A stretch of DNA of 14,100 bases from NCBI GenBank assembly GCA_050256555.1, contig JBBWWC010000270.1, positions 1-14,100 on the forward strand, in the 5' to 3' direction. This DNA comes from UBA1146 sp050256555. Lineage in GTDB: Bacteria; Planctomycetota; UBA8108; UBA1146. The notes below the pieces were generated by a model, which saw nothing but the letters and a program-made list of their open reading frames with translations, searched no databases and was not told the origin of the DNA. Position 1 is the first letter of the stretch, and every line of letters starts with the position of its first letter. Position numbers and translations under genes: made by a program. Below, one piece after another: positions 1 through 7,682 of this stretch.

Positions 1-183
1 CCCCCCCCCGAACAGAGACCCCAGGCAACACGAACCCAGAGATCAAGAACCCAGGGATCAAGCTTCCCGTCGCAACAGAAGATGGCATGAGCCGATGCGG
101 GTGTCCACTGCTGACAGGACTCGCTCCCGGGATCGATTATCGTTAGCCTCTGGGCGCGGCCAGGGTCGCGGGGGGAGTGGTGG
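1..183. other. Left-edge non-coding stretch with C9 run and 15-bp tandem repeat
   Basis: No credible gene is seen here. The window opens with nine consecutive C residues. Positions 33-47 (AACCCAGAGATCAAG) are followed directly by 48-62 (AACCCAGGGATCAAG), a 15-bp tandem duplication with one mismatch. The region ends in a GGGGGAG ribosome-binding site (171-177) for the transporter that starts at 184. I see no convincing sigma-70 promoter. The homopolymer exactly at the edge may mark a contig end. Confidence 0.5.
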
Positions 184-1098
184 ATGGAATTCGAGCAGAT
201 AGCAGGGTTGGTAGCCGCGGCTTGCTGGGCCACAGGTAGTTTCATCTACAGTCGTCTGGATGTCCCTGCGGCGGCCATGAATCTGGCCAAGAACGCTATT
301 TCCGGGACCTTGCTGTGCGTCAGTATTCTGCTTTTTGGCTCCGGTCTGGTTCCGTGGCAGGCCGCTCCGATCAGCGCCTATCTGTGGCTGATACTGAGTG
401 CAGTCCTCGGAATCCAAATCGGCGATGCCGCTTATTTTCGAAGCATCCAGATCCTTGGACCGCGTAAGGCGCTGGTGTTGACCACCTTGACTCCGCCATT
501 TTCAGCATTGCTCGGTTGGTTTTGGCTCGCCGAGCAGCTGGAATTGAGATCGCTGGCGGCGATGGCGCTCACCCTGGTCGGGGTCGCACTGGTCATTCGT
601 GATCGAAATCTGGCCAGTGATCGTTCCGGATTGCATGAAGGAAAGGCGAGAGATGGTCTGTTGCTAGGTATTTTCGCTGCGTTTTGTCAGTCGACGGGGA
701 TTGCACTTTCGAAGGTCGCTATGGAGTTTTTTCCGCCACTGGAAGCTTCGGCTGTTCGGATTGTGGTGGCCTTCCTCGGTGGCTTTTTGGTGGCGCAATC
801 GATGGGAGTCTTGCCGGACTGGAAACATAAACTGCGGGCTAAAGGAGTTCCGCAACGGCTGCTGTTCGCTAGCTTTATTGGGACCTATATCGGTATCTGG
901 CTCAGTTTGATTTCCGCCCAGGCGGTCAGTCTGGCGGTGGCGACGACCCAGATGTCGATGACGCCGATATTCATGGTTTTGCTGGTAGCGGTCTTCTTGC
1001 GCAAGAAGATCGCCTTGTTGGCATTCATCGGAATGGCCGTGGCGATTGCCGGAGTGGTTTTATTGATGGTTCCTGAGTTGAACTTTTTTCAGTGGTAA
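184..1098 (+). CDS. EamA/DMT-family permease (drug/metabolite transporter)
   Basis: This is a 304-residue, very hydrophobic inner-membrane protein with the layout of the drug/metabolite transporter superfamily: two EamA repeats of about five helices each. The first repeat spans roughly residues 4-137 and ends in a long hydrophobic run before the charged linker RDRNLASDRSG. The second spans about 155-298. Family members export or import small metabolites such as amino acids, sugars or nucleotide-linked sugars, and the substrate cannot be read here. The ATG start is supported by GGGGGAG about 6 bases upstream, and the protein begins directly in the first helix. Length is normal for the family (about 290-310). 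It is convergent with the LAB_N gene, with only 21 bases between the stops and no obvious terminator hairpin, so it is probably a single-gene unit. Family assignment is firm; substrate is unknown. Confidence 0.9.
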   Translation: MEFEQIAGLVAAACWATGSFIYSRLDVPAAAMNLAKNAISGTLLCVSILLFGSGLVPWQAAPISAYLWLILSAVLGIQIGDAAYFRSIQILGPRKALVLTTLTPPFSALLGWFWLAEQLELRSLAAMALTLVGVALVIRDRNLASDRSGLHEGKARDGLLLGIFAAFCQSTGIALSKVAMEFFPPLEASAVRIVVAFLGGFLVAQSMGVLPDWKHKLRAKGVPQRLLFASFIGTYIGIWLSLISAQAVSLAVATTQMSMTPIFMVLLVAVFLRKKIALLAFIGMAVAIAGVVLLMVPELNFFQW

Positions 1099-1119
1099 GC
1101 GGTCGCTGTTGCTGTTGGA

Positions 1120-1476
1120 TTATTTTTTGGTCCGATAGACCAGCATCAGATTTCTTGTGTACATCAAGAGAGCCAGAATTTGCCCCAAAAAGAGCACCGG
1201 CTCTGCTTTGACGTAAGCGTATAAAAGGGTGATGCAACCACCGGTGATGCTGAGCCACCAGAAGGCGATGGGGATCTCTGATTTTCCGGCCTTCTCGCTG
1301 ACAAACCACTGCACGATCCAGCGTGAGAAGAAGATGGCCTGGCCACCATATCCGACCCAGACCCAGCGATCGGTCAGCAGTTTCTGCCAGATCACCTCGA
1401 ATGAGTTCTGTGTCGTCTCGAGGTCGATGAGTGACAAGTGGATCAGGCTCGAGAGGGAATCGATGCAACAAAACAT
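1120..1476 (-). CDS. LAB_N-domain small membrane protein (lipid-A-disaccharide synthase N-terminal-like)
   Basis: This 118-residue protein consists almost wholly of the LAB_N domain, named for the extra N-terminal membrane region found on some lipid-A-disaccharide synthases. Recognisable signatures are WVGYGGQAIFFSRWIVQW (about 40-57), the EKAGKSEIPIAFWWLS stretch (61-76) and LGQILALLMYTRNL (97-110). Three membrane segments are visible (about 38-58, 68-88, 93-113), like half of a PQ-loop/SWEET-type fold, with a 36-residue N-terminal lead. No LpxB catalytic domain is attached, so it is a free-standing version. Its ATG overlaps the stop of the glycosyltransferase by one base (TGATG) and has GGAGGAG upstream, so translation is probably coupled. 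Free-standing LAB_N proteins often sit beside GT2 genes, which suggests a role in lipid-linked sugar metabolism at the inner membrane. The exact biochemical role is not established. Confidence 0.88.
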   Translation of the reverse strand: MFCCIDSLSSLIHLSLIDLETTQNSFEVIWQKLLTDRWVWVGYGGQAIFFSRWIVQWFVSEKAGKSEIPIAFWWLSITGGCITLLYAYVKAEPVLFLGQILALLMYTRNLMLVYRTKK

Positions 1477-2201
1477 CAGCAGCGCTCCTCCGTGGTATAG
1501 CGTAAAGCTCGTTTCTTCATCCTCTTGACCATCAACAGGTCGAGGAAAGCAGGGATCCCGCGACCCAGCGGCGAGTATTTGCTGGTACCGAGCTGGCGTG
1601 GGCGATGTTTGACTGCGACTTCTACTGTTTTACCGCCGCGCATCTCGACAAGGTAGGGGAAGAATCGATGAAGACCGTTGTATAGGGTTAAATCAGCGAT
1701 GATTTGCCGACGGAAGACCTTCAGAGAGCAGCCTACATCCTGGAATCTGGTTCCGAGTAAGGTGTTTCGGACCAGATTGGCGAGTCGTTGTGCGAGTTTT
1801 CGAATTGCAGGATCGCATCGCTTGGTCCGCACACCGAGGACAGCATCGTATCCGTCCAGATGCTCGATCAGTTGCGGGATGTCGGACGGGTCGTTTTGTC
1901 CATCGCCATCCATGGTGATGATCAGCTGCCCTCGAGCATTTTGAAAACCGGCCTCGAATGCGGCGCTCTGGCCACTTCGTGGAACCAACGTAAGAATGCG
2001 CAATTTTGGACAGGTCTCTCGGCGACGCCGAAGAATAGTTTCGGTAGCATCGGTCGAGCCATCATTGACGACGATCACTTCATAGGTGGTGTCCATCGAG
2101 TTGAGTGTTTCAAAAACCTCATCGAGCAAGGGGTTGATCGCCTCTTCCTCGTTGAAGGCTGGAATGACGACCGAGATTTCCAGGGCACTATGATCTATCA
2201 C
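1476..2201 (-). CDS. Family 2 glycosyltransferase, dolichyl/undecaprenyl-phosphate sugar transferase type
   Basis: This 241-residue GT-A enzyme resembles DPM1/ArnC-like transferases, which move a sugar from a nucleotide donor to a polyprenyl phosphate at the cytoplasmic membrane face. Visible motifs are VVIPAFNEEE (11-20), VVNDGSTD (44-51) at the nucleotide site, the metal-binding MDGDGQNDP (97-105, D98 and D100), QDVGCSLKVFRR (154-165) and HRPRQLGTSKYS (199-210). It lacks the C-terminal pair of transmembrane helices found in ArnC/GtrB-type proteins, so it would be soluble or peripheral, perhaps held at the membrane by the LAB_N protein encoded next. The start is GTG at 2201-2199 with AAAGGA upstream; the beta strand ISVVIPAFNE follows eight residues later, so little could be missing. 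It lies 26 bases after the second permease and overlaps the LAB_N gene by one base. Donor sugar and acceptor are unknown. Confidence 0.9.
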   Translation of the reverse strand: MIDHSALEISVVIPAFNEEEAINPLLDEVFETLNSMDTTYEVIVVNDGSTDATETILRRRRETCPKLRILTLVPRSGQSAAFEAGFQNARGQLIITMDGDGQNDPSDIPQLIEHLDGYDAVLGVRTKRCDPAIRKLAQRLANLVRNTLLGTRFQDVGCSLKVFRRQIIADLTLYNGLHRFFPYLVEMRGGKTVEVAVKHRPRQLGTSKYSPLGRGIPAFLDLLMVKRMKKRALRYTTEERC

Positions 2202-2227
2202 CTGGATCCTTTCAGCAGCGGGCTTTA

Positions 2228-3391
2228 TCAGCGCCGGATCGCTTCGACCACCGAGCGATTTGCCGCAACCCAGGCTGGGATTGCACCGCCAATCAGGCCG
2301 AGGGCGAAGGATACCGAGAAAGCTGTCAGTGCGATGGTCGGAGAGAGCTGGAAGGAAAAACTGATGTCGGTGAAGGTGTTGAAATTCGCTGCCCCGGTTT
2401 CAACACCGTGGAAAGGAGCCACCAGCAGCAAGCCGAGGATCCCACCGATGAGCCCGACCTGGGCGGATTCGAGCAGGAAGGCGAGGAATACTTCGACGCG
2501 ACTGTAGCCGATCGCCAGCAAGATTCCGATTTCATGGGTTCGCGATGCGACGGTGGCGAGCATCGTATTCATGGTACCGATCACCGCAGCAGAACCCATG
2601 ATGATCGTCAGAAAGACCGACAGATAGAGCAAAGATGTACTCAGGCCTGTGGTCTGGCTGGCGAGATATTCACTCTGTTTGGTGATGGAAAAGTTGAGTC
2701 GAGGATCTTCTTCCATCTGTCGAGTGGCTTCCTCGTAATCGAGATTGGTATCGACACGAGCGATGACCCTGCTGTAAGCCGGTCGATCCAACGCCTCCAG
2801 CATGCGCTCCACCGGTCCCCAGATTTCACTGCCCTGGGAATTGTTGAACTCGTAGATACCGACCACTTTAAAGGGCGTGGTGTTGAGCTTGAGGGTGTCT
2901 CCGAGGGCACAGTCCTTCATCCGGTTCACGAGTGGTCGTCCAACGACGACTTCATCGGATCCCCAGTCGGGCCAGCGTCCTTCAAGAAGTTGCGGAGGGG
3001 TCGGGTAAAGGGTCAGCGAGGCTTCCTCGATGCCACGAAGCGGTGCATTGACCAGCCCTCCATCGATTTTTTCCATGTACATCGCCAGGAAGCATTCAGC
3101 GGCTGCCAGTGGTTTTCCTTCATCGTTGCGGAGGATCTCGGGACGTTCCTTGATGATGATCTCTGCGGATTGACGTGGAATTCCCGATTGTCCCTCGGAA
3201 GAGGCACCCAGTCGCAAATAAACCGCCACCTCATCGGCTCCCAGTGGCTCGAATAGTTGCTGGAAACCGTTCCGTAGAGAGAGTACTCCACAAAGGACTG
3301 CAGTGGTGAAGGCGATGCCCAGTGCCGTGAACAGCACCTGTGATCGGCGCCGTAACAAGTTGCGTGTCGTGTAACCGGTGGGGAGTGCCAT
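2228..3391 (-). CDS. FtsX/MacB-type ABC transporter permease (second subunit)
   Basis: A 387-residue permease with the one-plus-three helix arrangement of the FtsX/MacB/LolCE superfamily. It has a first helix near 18-37, a large extracytoplasmic MacB-PCD-like domain (about 40-250) and three C-terminal helices (about 253-276, 301-325, 352-374). The cytoplasmic coupling stretch RTHEIGILLAIGYSR (284-298) after helix 2 is typical of the family. Such permeases do not form a classic channel; they transmit ATP-driven conformational change to the periplasm, for lipoprotein release, efflux or lipid movement. The ATG start follows the TAA of the first permease with one base between them, so translation is almost certainly coupled. 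It shares the fold but little close sequence with the neighbouring permease, which suggests a LolC/LolE-like heterodimer rather than a recent duplication. Substrate not determinable. Confidence 0.92.
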   Translation of the reverse strand: MALPTGYTTRNLLRRRSQVLFTALGIAFTTAVLCGVLSLRNGFQQLFEPLGADEVAVYLRLGASSEGQSGIPRQSAEIIIKERPEILRNDEGKPLAAAECFLAMYMEKIDGGLVNAPLRGIEEASLTLYPTPPQLLEGRWPDWGSDEVVVGRPLVNRMKDCALGDTLKLNTTPFKVVGIYEFNNSQGSEIWGPVERMLEALDRPAYSRVIARVDTNLDYEEATRQMEEDPRLNFSITKQSEYLASQTTGLSTSLLYLSVFLTIIMGSAAVIGTMNTMLATVASRTHEIGILLAIGYSRVEVFLAFLLESAQVGLIGGILGLLLVAPFHGVETGAANFNTFTDISFSFQLSPTIALTAFSVSFALGLIGGAIPAWVAANRSVVEAIRR

Positions 3392-3392
3392 C

Positions 3393-4610
3393 TTATCCCA
3401 AACTCCTCAACGCCTCGGTTGGTCGGTAGCGTAAAAAAGGGATTCCAGCAGCGATACCGGCGACGATGCCCAGTGCTATAGCGATTCCCATCGACAGAAG
3501 CATCAGCGAGGGTGTGATCTGGTAGTTACGGATATTCTGACCCAGTAACCGGATCAAATTGTCCTCGGTGGCGACCGCCAAGAGGATTCCCAAGCCGCCG
3601 CCGATCAGCGAGATCAACAATCCTTCACAGATCAAAAGCATGGTGCTGGTGATGGGTTGGAAGCCGAGCGCTTGTAGAATTCCCGCCTCCTGGATTCGTT
3701 GTCGTCCACTGATCATCATCGTATTGACCACGGAAAAGAAGATCGAGAACAAGACCGCGCCACCGATGGTGCCAAGAAATAACGGTAGATTTCCTATGGC
3801 TGAAATGAAGAAAGAAGCAAAGGCCGCTTCCGTGATGGTCTGTGTTCGCTGCGGACCGTTAGCAAACAGTTCGTCGATATCTGCCGCGACCTGTTCGATC
3901 GGTATGTTTTCGAGAGTGTTGACGTAATAGACCCCGGCGGCCATCTCCCCCAGCGCTTCGCCATTTTCGATGGCTTCATTGAGATAATCGACGCGGAAAT
4001 ACATGGTCGTGTCGGGAATCCGTTCCTTGAGCGGACGATAGTAACCGACGATGACGAAATCCCAGGCTCCGCCATCGGCGCGCTGATAAATCAAAGGGAG
4101 TAGTGGCACTGTATCGCCGATACGGAATCCGAATTTTTCGTTGTCACGTAATCCGATTCCGATGATGGCTGCTCGTCGGTCGCTCTGGAACGCTTTTTGT
4201 ACCGCGGCGCGGGCTTCTGGTCCTGTTTCACCATTGGGCCCTTCCACGATTTCGATGTCCTTGGTGTACATGTCGAGGAATCGATCCTGATCGACGCCAA
4301 ACTGGGCGAAGAAGTTCTCTTCTTCCTGATAGTAAGCGCCGAACCAGCGGAATTTAGTGGAGAGATAGACTCCTTCTGTTTGATCGATTTTTTGTTGATA
4401 GGAGATGGGTAGGCTGACGAAAAGACTGACTGCTGATTGGGTCACCAGTCGTGTCGAAGAGGCACTGCGTACTCCTGCATCGAGACCCTGCACGACGGCG
4501 ATCAGGAAACAGAGGAGAAAAACGGCGATCGAGATCGCCAGCACGGTGAGACCGTTACGAGCTTTCTTGGCCATCAGGTGACGAAATGCCAGTTTGAGGG
4601 GGAAGCTCAC
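3393..4610 (-). CDS. FtsX/MacB-type ABC transporter permease (first subunit)
   Basis: A 405-residue inner-membrane permease of the FtsX/MacB/LolCE superfamily. Helix 1 lies at about 19-41, the periplasmic MacB-PCD-like domain at about 45-273, and three further helices at about 276-298, 324-346 and 367-389. The coupling segment GRQRIQEAGILQALGF after helix 2 contacts the ATPase in characterised relatives. The start is GTG (4610-4608), two bases after the ATPase stop and preceded by AAGAGG inside the ATPase end. A downstream ATG at codon 13 would cut into the conserved N-terminal amphipathic region LKLAFRHLMAKKARNGLT, so GTG is preferred. With the second permease, the ATPase and the HlyD-type adaptor it makes a complete tripartite-style ABC exporter. 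Confidence 0.92.
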   Translation of the reverse strand: MSFPLKLAFRHLMAKKARNGLTVLAISIAVFLLCFLIAVVQGLDAGVRSASSTRLVTQSAVSLFVSLPISYQQKIDQTEGVYLSTKFRWFGAYYQEEENFFAQFGVDQDRFLDMYTKDIEIVEGPNGETGPEARAAVQKAFQSDRRAAIIGIGLRDNEKFGFRIGDTVPLLPLIYQRADGGAWDFVIVGYYRPLKERIPDTTMYFRVDYLNEAIENGEALGEMAAGVYYVNTLENIPIEQVAADIDELFANGPQRTQTITEAAFASFFISAIGNLPLFLGTIGGAVLFSIFFSVVNTMMISGRQRIQEAGILQALGFQPITSTMLLICEGLLISLIGGGLGILLAVATEDNLIRLLGQNIRNYQITPSLMLLSMGIAIALGIVAGIAAGIPFLRYRPTEALRSLG

Positions 4611-4612
4611 TT

Positions 4613-5320
4613 TTAAGCCTCTTCCTGCTGTTGATCCTCAACCAGCAGGCCCTTGTCGAGCTCCAGCAGTCGGCGTGCTTTTTTGGCGGCGACCAGATCA
4701 TGGGTGACCATCAGTATTGTCTTGCCGAGCTCGCTATTGAGGCGGGCGAGGATCTCGAGCACGTCATCGGCGCTACTGCGATCGAGGTCACCGGTCGGTT
4801 CATCCGCAATGATGACATCGGGATCGGTGGCGATGGCCCGTGCTATGGCGACTCTTTGTTCCTGTCCTCCGGACAGTTGCGATGGTCGATGAGAGGCGCG
4901 ATCAGCTAGCCCGACGATATCGAGCGCAAACTCGGCCTGCTTGCGACGTTCTGCAGCCGAAAGTGGCGTCAGCTGCAGTGGCAGCATGACGTTTTCTTGC
5001 GCTGTCAAAACCGGGAGCAGATTGAAGGATTGAAACACGAATCCGACGTGTCGGGCACGCCAGGAAGGCAGTTCACGTCGCGACATGGCACTGACACTGG
5101 AACCGGCAACACGTACCGTTCCTGAATCGCAGGAGTCGAGGCCTCCGACCAGGTTCAGGATGGTCGTTTTTCCAGAACCGCTGGGCCCCATCAGGGCGAC
5201 GAAATCGCTCTCCGGAATTACCAGATCGAGTTGGTCGAGAACCTGCAGAGTTTCGCCACCGCGAGAATAACTCTTGGAGACCTGCTCGAGGGTGATGAAG
5301 GCATCACTCATTTCATTCAT
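4613..5320 (-). CDS. ABC transporter ATP-binding protein, LolD/MacB-NBD type
   Basis: A 235-residue nucleotide-binding subunit that powers the two FtsX-type permeases encoded immediately downstream. All core motifs are intact: Walker A GPSGSGKT (45-52), Q-loop Q97 in FVFQSFNLLP, signature LSGGQ (149-153), Walker B VIIADE (169-174) with catalytic E174, a D-loop, and the switch H207 in MVTHD. The motif FQSFNLLPVLTAQENVMLPL is characteristic of the LolD/MacB/YknY branch. It begins with ATG overlapping the adaptor stop (ATGA, 4 bases), with AGAGGG just upstream. A second in-frame ATG three codons later (MSDAFIT) is an equally plausible start. Length is typical (about 225-245). A poly-Gln/Glu tail (DQQQEEA) is unremarkable. 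Confidence 0.95.
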   Translation of the reverse strand: MNEMSDAFITLEQVSKSYSRGGETLQVLDQLDLVIPESDFVALMGPSGSGKTTILNLVGGLDSCDSGTVRVAGSSVSAMSRRELPSWRARHVGFVFQSFNLLPVLTAQENVMLPLQLTPLSAAERRKQAEFALDIVGLADRASHRPSQLSGGQEQRVAIARAIATDPDVIIADEPTGDLDRSSADDVLEILARLNSELGKTILMVTHDLVAAKKARRLLELDKGLLVEDQQQEEA

Positions 5321-6522
5321 GGGGCCCTCTTTATCTGAACTCGATCTCCGGCTTTGAGCGCTGGATCAGGATTTATGACGACAGTTTCACCGCCCAGTAG
5401 TCCAGAGCTGACTTCGATGAGATCGTCCCCGACGTTGTCACGAAGTAGGACTGTACGTAATTCGATCACGCCATCCTTGACCACCAGGACGCTGGGTTGT
5501 TCGGTCGCTAGCAGTGCTCTGCGAAGTAGCAATACCTGGGGTGGAGTGGGGCTGGATTCTTGTTCGGTGACAAAGACAACCCGGACTCCCAGTTCAGGGA
5601 GCAGCCGTTCATCTCGATCGATGAACTCAGCGCGTAGTTCGACGGTCGCTTTTGATCGGTTTGCGGTGGGCCAGATCTGTCGGATTCGTCCGCGATATCC
5701 CTCATCGGGATAGGCGTCGAGGTAGATCAGGACCGGAGCTCCGGTTCGTGCGGCCTCGAGTGTTGTCTGGGCCAGCTCGATTTGCACCTCGAGAGTTTCG
5801 AAATCAACCAGGGTGGCAACAGAGCCGCGTGCATTGGACCCGCCGCCGGTGGAGGCGACCACTTCTCCGATTTCGGCGTTTTTCTCGACCACAACTCCGG
5901 TGAATGGTGCATAGACGGTCGACTTGTCGATCCGTGCTGAAATTTCCTGCATCGAAGCCGCCAGAGAATCGACTCGTGCGGCGGCGGCTCGTGCCGTAGC
6001 GCGTGCCGCATCGAGTTCGCTGACCGAGGCGTCATCGGTTAGCGATAGTTTTTCCTGTCGTTGCTGAGCGAGTAGAGCCCGTTCTTGTTCTGCCAGAGCT
6101 CCTTCGCGTTCGGCCGCAAGCCGGCTCAATCCTGCTTGCAGTTCGCGGCTATCGAGTCGGGCCACCACATCTCCACGTTTGACTCGTGTTCCTTCTTCGA
6201 CATTCAGTTCGACGATACGGCCAGGAATGTCGGTCGAAAGAGCTGCACGGCGACGTGGGACGATATATCCGTTGGAGGCGACCCCCGAGCGATCGCTGGC
6301 TCCGCCGCGGCGTTGCACCCGTGCGGTGATGACTTCGGGATCCTGTGATGGGACAACGGTGGGAAGTTCTTTCCAGCCGATATAGCTGGCCAGCAGTAAC
6401 AATAGCAGCAGGAAAGGGCCACGAGCAGAACTCGGACGAGGAGTACGATCGATCTTTAGTTGCGAAAGATCGTGCTTCTTGGTCGAGGCTTCAGCGGAGC
6501 TGGGAGGATTTGGATCTGTCAT
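5317..6522 (-). CDS. HlyD/MacA-type periplasmic adaptor (membrane fusion protein)
   Basis: A 401-residue adaptor that would link the inner-membrane ABC permeases to the periplasm or an outer-membrane channel. A cytoplasmic lead (1-35) precedes one membrane anchor (about 37-50). The split biotinyl/lipoyl domain is at about 96-127 (STDIPGRIVELNVEEGTRVKRGD) and 201-222 (STVYAPFTGVVVEKNAEIGE). Between them is an Ala/Glu/Arg-rich helical hairpin (about 128-198). A beta-barrel (about 245-320) and a membrane-proximal region (330-398) follow. The hairpin is short, as in MacA-like proteins. The frame is open 115 codons further upstream, but that part overlaps the amidase gene and is low-complexity. 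ATG at 6522-6520 has GAGG at proper spacing and gives the normal family length. The first gene of the exporter operon; it overlaps the ATPase by 4 bases. Confidence 0.9.
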   Translation of the reverse strand: MTDPNPPSSAEASTKKHDLSQLKIDRTPRPSSARGPFLLLLLLLASYIGWKELPTVVPSQDPEVITARVQRRGGASDRSGVASNGYIVPRRRAALSTDIPGRIVELNVEEGTRVKRGDVVARLDSRELQAGLSRLAAEREGALAEQERALLAQQRQEKLSLTDDASVSELDAARATARAAAARVDSLAASMQEISARIDKSTVYAPFTGVVVEKNAEIGEVVASTGGGSNARGSVATLVDFETLEVQIELAQTTLEAARTGAPVLIYLDAYPDEGYRGRIRQIWPTANRSKATVELRAEFIDRDERLLPELGVRVVFVTEQESSPTPPQVLLLRRALLATEQPSVLVVKDGVIELRTVLLRDNVGDDLIEVSSGLLGGETVVINPDPALKAGDRVQIKRAP

Positions 6523-6619
6523 CGTTGCCTCGGCTTTCCGGATATCTGCAATACTGTCAGGGTGGGGCAGGATGACAGATCGGCTCCGACATTCCAGCGC
6601 TTCTCTGGCTCGGCTGGTC

Positions 6620-7609
6620 TTACCATCCGATTTGTTCCTTGGCGCTCTGGATGCTTTTTTCCAGGGCTGAGATCGATCGCGAGTCGGGCGAGTGGTTGGG
6701 TGGATACATTTCGCGTCGCTGAAGTGGGTAGGCAGAGGATCTGAGGTGGGCCGGCATCGCATGACCAGATCGTCGACGTCGTTCGTGCCGAATCGTGTCG
6801 ATGGAGATGGGTGCGACGACCGTGGTTTCACCGGGACCGGTGGGTGCTTGTGCCAGGATACGACCATCTCCGTCGATAATCATGCTGGCTCCGGGCCATG
6901 AGAAGGGCGGGTAGTGACTGGCAGACGCGCCCTGATTGCAGGCGACCACTGCGGCTAGATTTTCGATGGCACGACAGCGATTGATCACGGTCCACCAGTC
7001 CATCGGTTCAGAAGCTCCCCATGGATCCATGTAGGCGCTGATACGAATCAAAACCTCGGCTCCACCGAGGGTCAGTTCGCGACAGGTTTCGGGAAAGAGC
7101 CAGTCGTAACAGGTCGCCACTCCGAGTCGTCCGATCTCTGTTTCAGTGACGGGGAAGAGGGGTTCGTCATATCCTTTGATGTCATGTGGACTGGTGTGAA
7201 CCTCCCACGGGATCCACGGATTGACTTTACGGTAACGACTGGCGATCTCCCCATCGGGTCCGATCAGTACGGTGGTATTGAAAAGAGCGTCAGGCCAGCG
7301 GGAGTCAATCTCTAAAAAGGATCCACTCTGAATCCACAGACCGTGTTCACGAGCGGCCGCTCCGAGTCGCTGGGTATGTTGATTGGGAAATTCGACAGCC
7401 AGCTTTTCAGCTAGCTCTTCCGCACTTTCGTAAATCGGTGCGGCATGAGCGAACTCCGGGAAGACTACCAGTTTAATATCGTGAAAGGGGCGGTAGCCGA
7501 TGACTGCACGTTCCAGTTGTGCGAGCAGGCGAGAGGTGGTGTCGTTCATCTGTTCCCGGTCGCGAGGATTGGGCTGGTCCGTCTGGCAACAGGCGGCGTA
7601 ATAGGTCAA
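6620..7609 (-). CDS. Carbon-nitrogen hydrolase, aliphatic amidase/formamidase-like (nitrilase superfamily)
   Basis: A 329-residue cytoplasmic enzyme that hydrolyses a C-N bond in an amide-type substrate through a cysteine thioester. The catalytic triad is visible: E52 in VVFPEF, K128 in YRKVNPW and C167 in GVATCYDWLFPE. A further glutamate, E136 in PWIPWE, lines up with the second active-site Glu of AmiE/AmiF-type amidases (RKIMPWCPIE in AmiE as I recall it), which favours an aliphatic amidase or formamidase role over a true nitrilase. Length agrees with AmiF/AmiE (about 334-346). The start is TTG at 7609-7607, backed by GGAGGAGGA at 7623-7615, and it yields the expected first strand YYAACCQTD. 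The next ATG is 20 codons later and would delete that strand. It lies 73 bases after dinB and 97 bases before the adaptor, so it may be a separate unit. Substrate is unknown. Confidence 0.9.
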   Translation of the reverse strand: MTYYAACCQTDQPNPRDREQMNDTTSRLLAQLERAVIGYRPFHDIKLVVFPEFAHAAPIYESAEELAEKLAVEFPNQHTQRLGAAAREHGLWIQSGSFLEIDSRWPDALFNTTVLIGPDGEIASRYRKVNPWIPWEVHTSPHDIKGYDEPLFPVTETEIGRLGVATCYDWLFPETCRELTLGGAEVLIRISAYMDPWGASEPMDWWTVINRCRAIENLAAVVACNQGASASHYPPFSWPGASMIIDGDGRILAQAPTGPGETTVVAPISIDTIRHERRRRSGHAMPAHLRSSAYPLQRREMYPPNHSPDSRSISALEKSIQSAKEQIGW

Positions 7610-7614
7610 CTTGG

Positions 7615-7623
7615 TCCTCCTCC
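7615..7623 (-). promoter_or_regulatory. Strong ribosome-binding site that decides a TTG start
   Basis: On the minus strand GGAGGAGGA ends five bases before TTG at 7609-7607. This near-perfect Shine-Dalgarno, together with the conserved N-terminal strand encoded right after it, selects TTG as the amidase start. Confidence 0.75.
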
Positions 7624-7682
7624 GCTGGAGCTGGGGCGTGTGTTTGTTCCGGCATCTTACCCTTGTTCGACGGTCGAGACAG

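Noticed and set aside
1099..1119. Possible bidirectional terminator between the convergent transporter and LAB_N genes
   Set aside because: The 21 bases show no stem of useful length; the T-run nearby belongs to the LAB_N coding end.
1788..2507. 239-codon open frame on the + strand across the GT2/permease junction
   Set aside because: It lies opposite two clear genes and has no recognisable domain or ribosome-binding site.
2408..3256. Long 282-codon open frame on the + strand opposite the second permease
   Set aside because: Antisense to a well-conserved permease; His/Asp/Gln/Arg-rich composition typical of a mirror frame, with no family resemblance.
6523..6867. N-terminal extension of the adaptor frame by 115 codons
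   Set aside because: It overlaps the 3' end of the amidase gene and shows no domain; ATG at 6522 has GAGG spacing and gives a normal HlyD/MacA length.
7667..7677. Small palindrome TCGACGGTCGA between dinB and the amidase gene
   Set aside because: Only 5-bp arms, no T-run after it on the dinB strand, and GTCGA/TCGAC words are common in this sequence; not enough for a terminator or operator.
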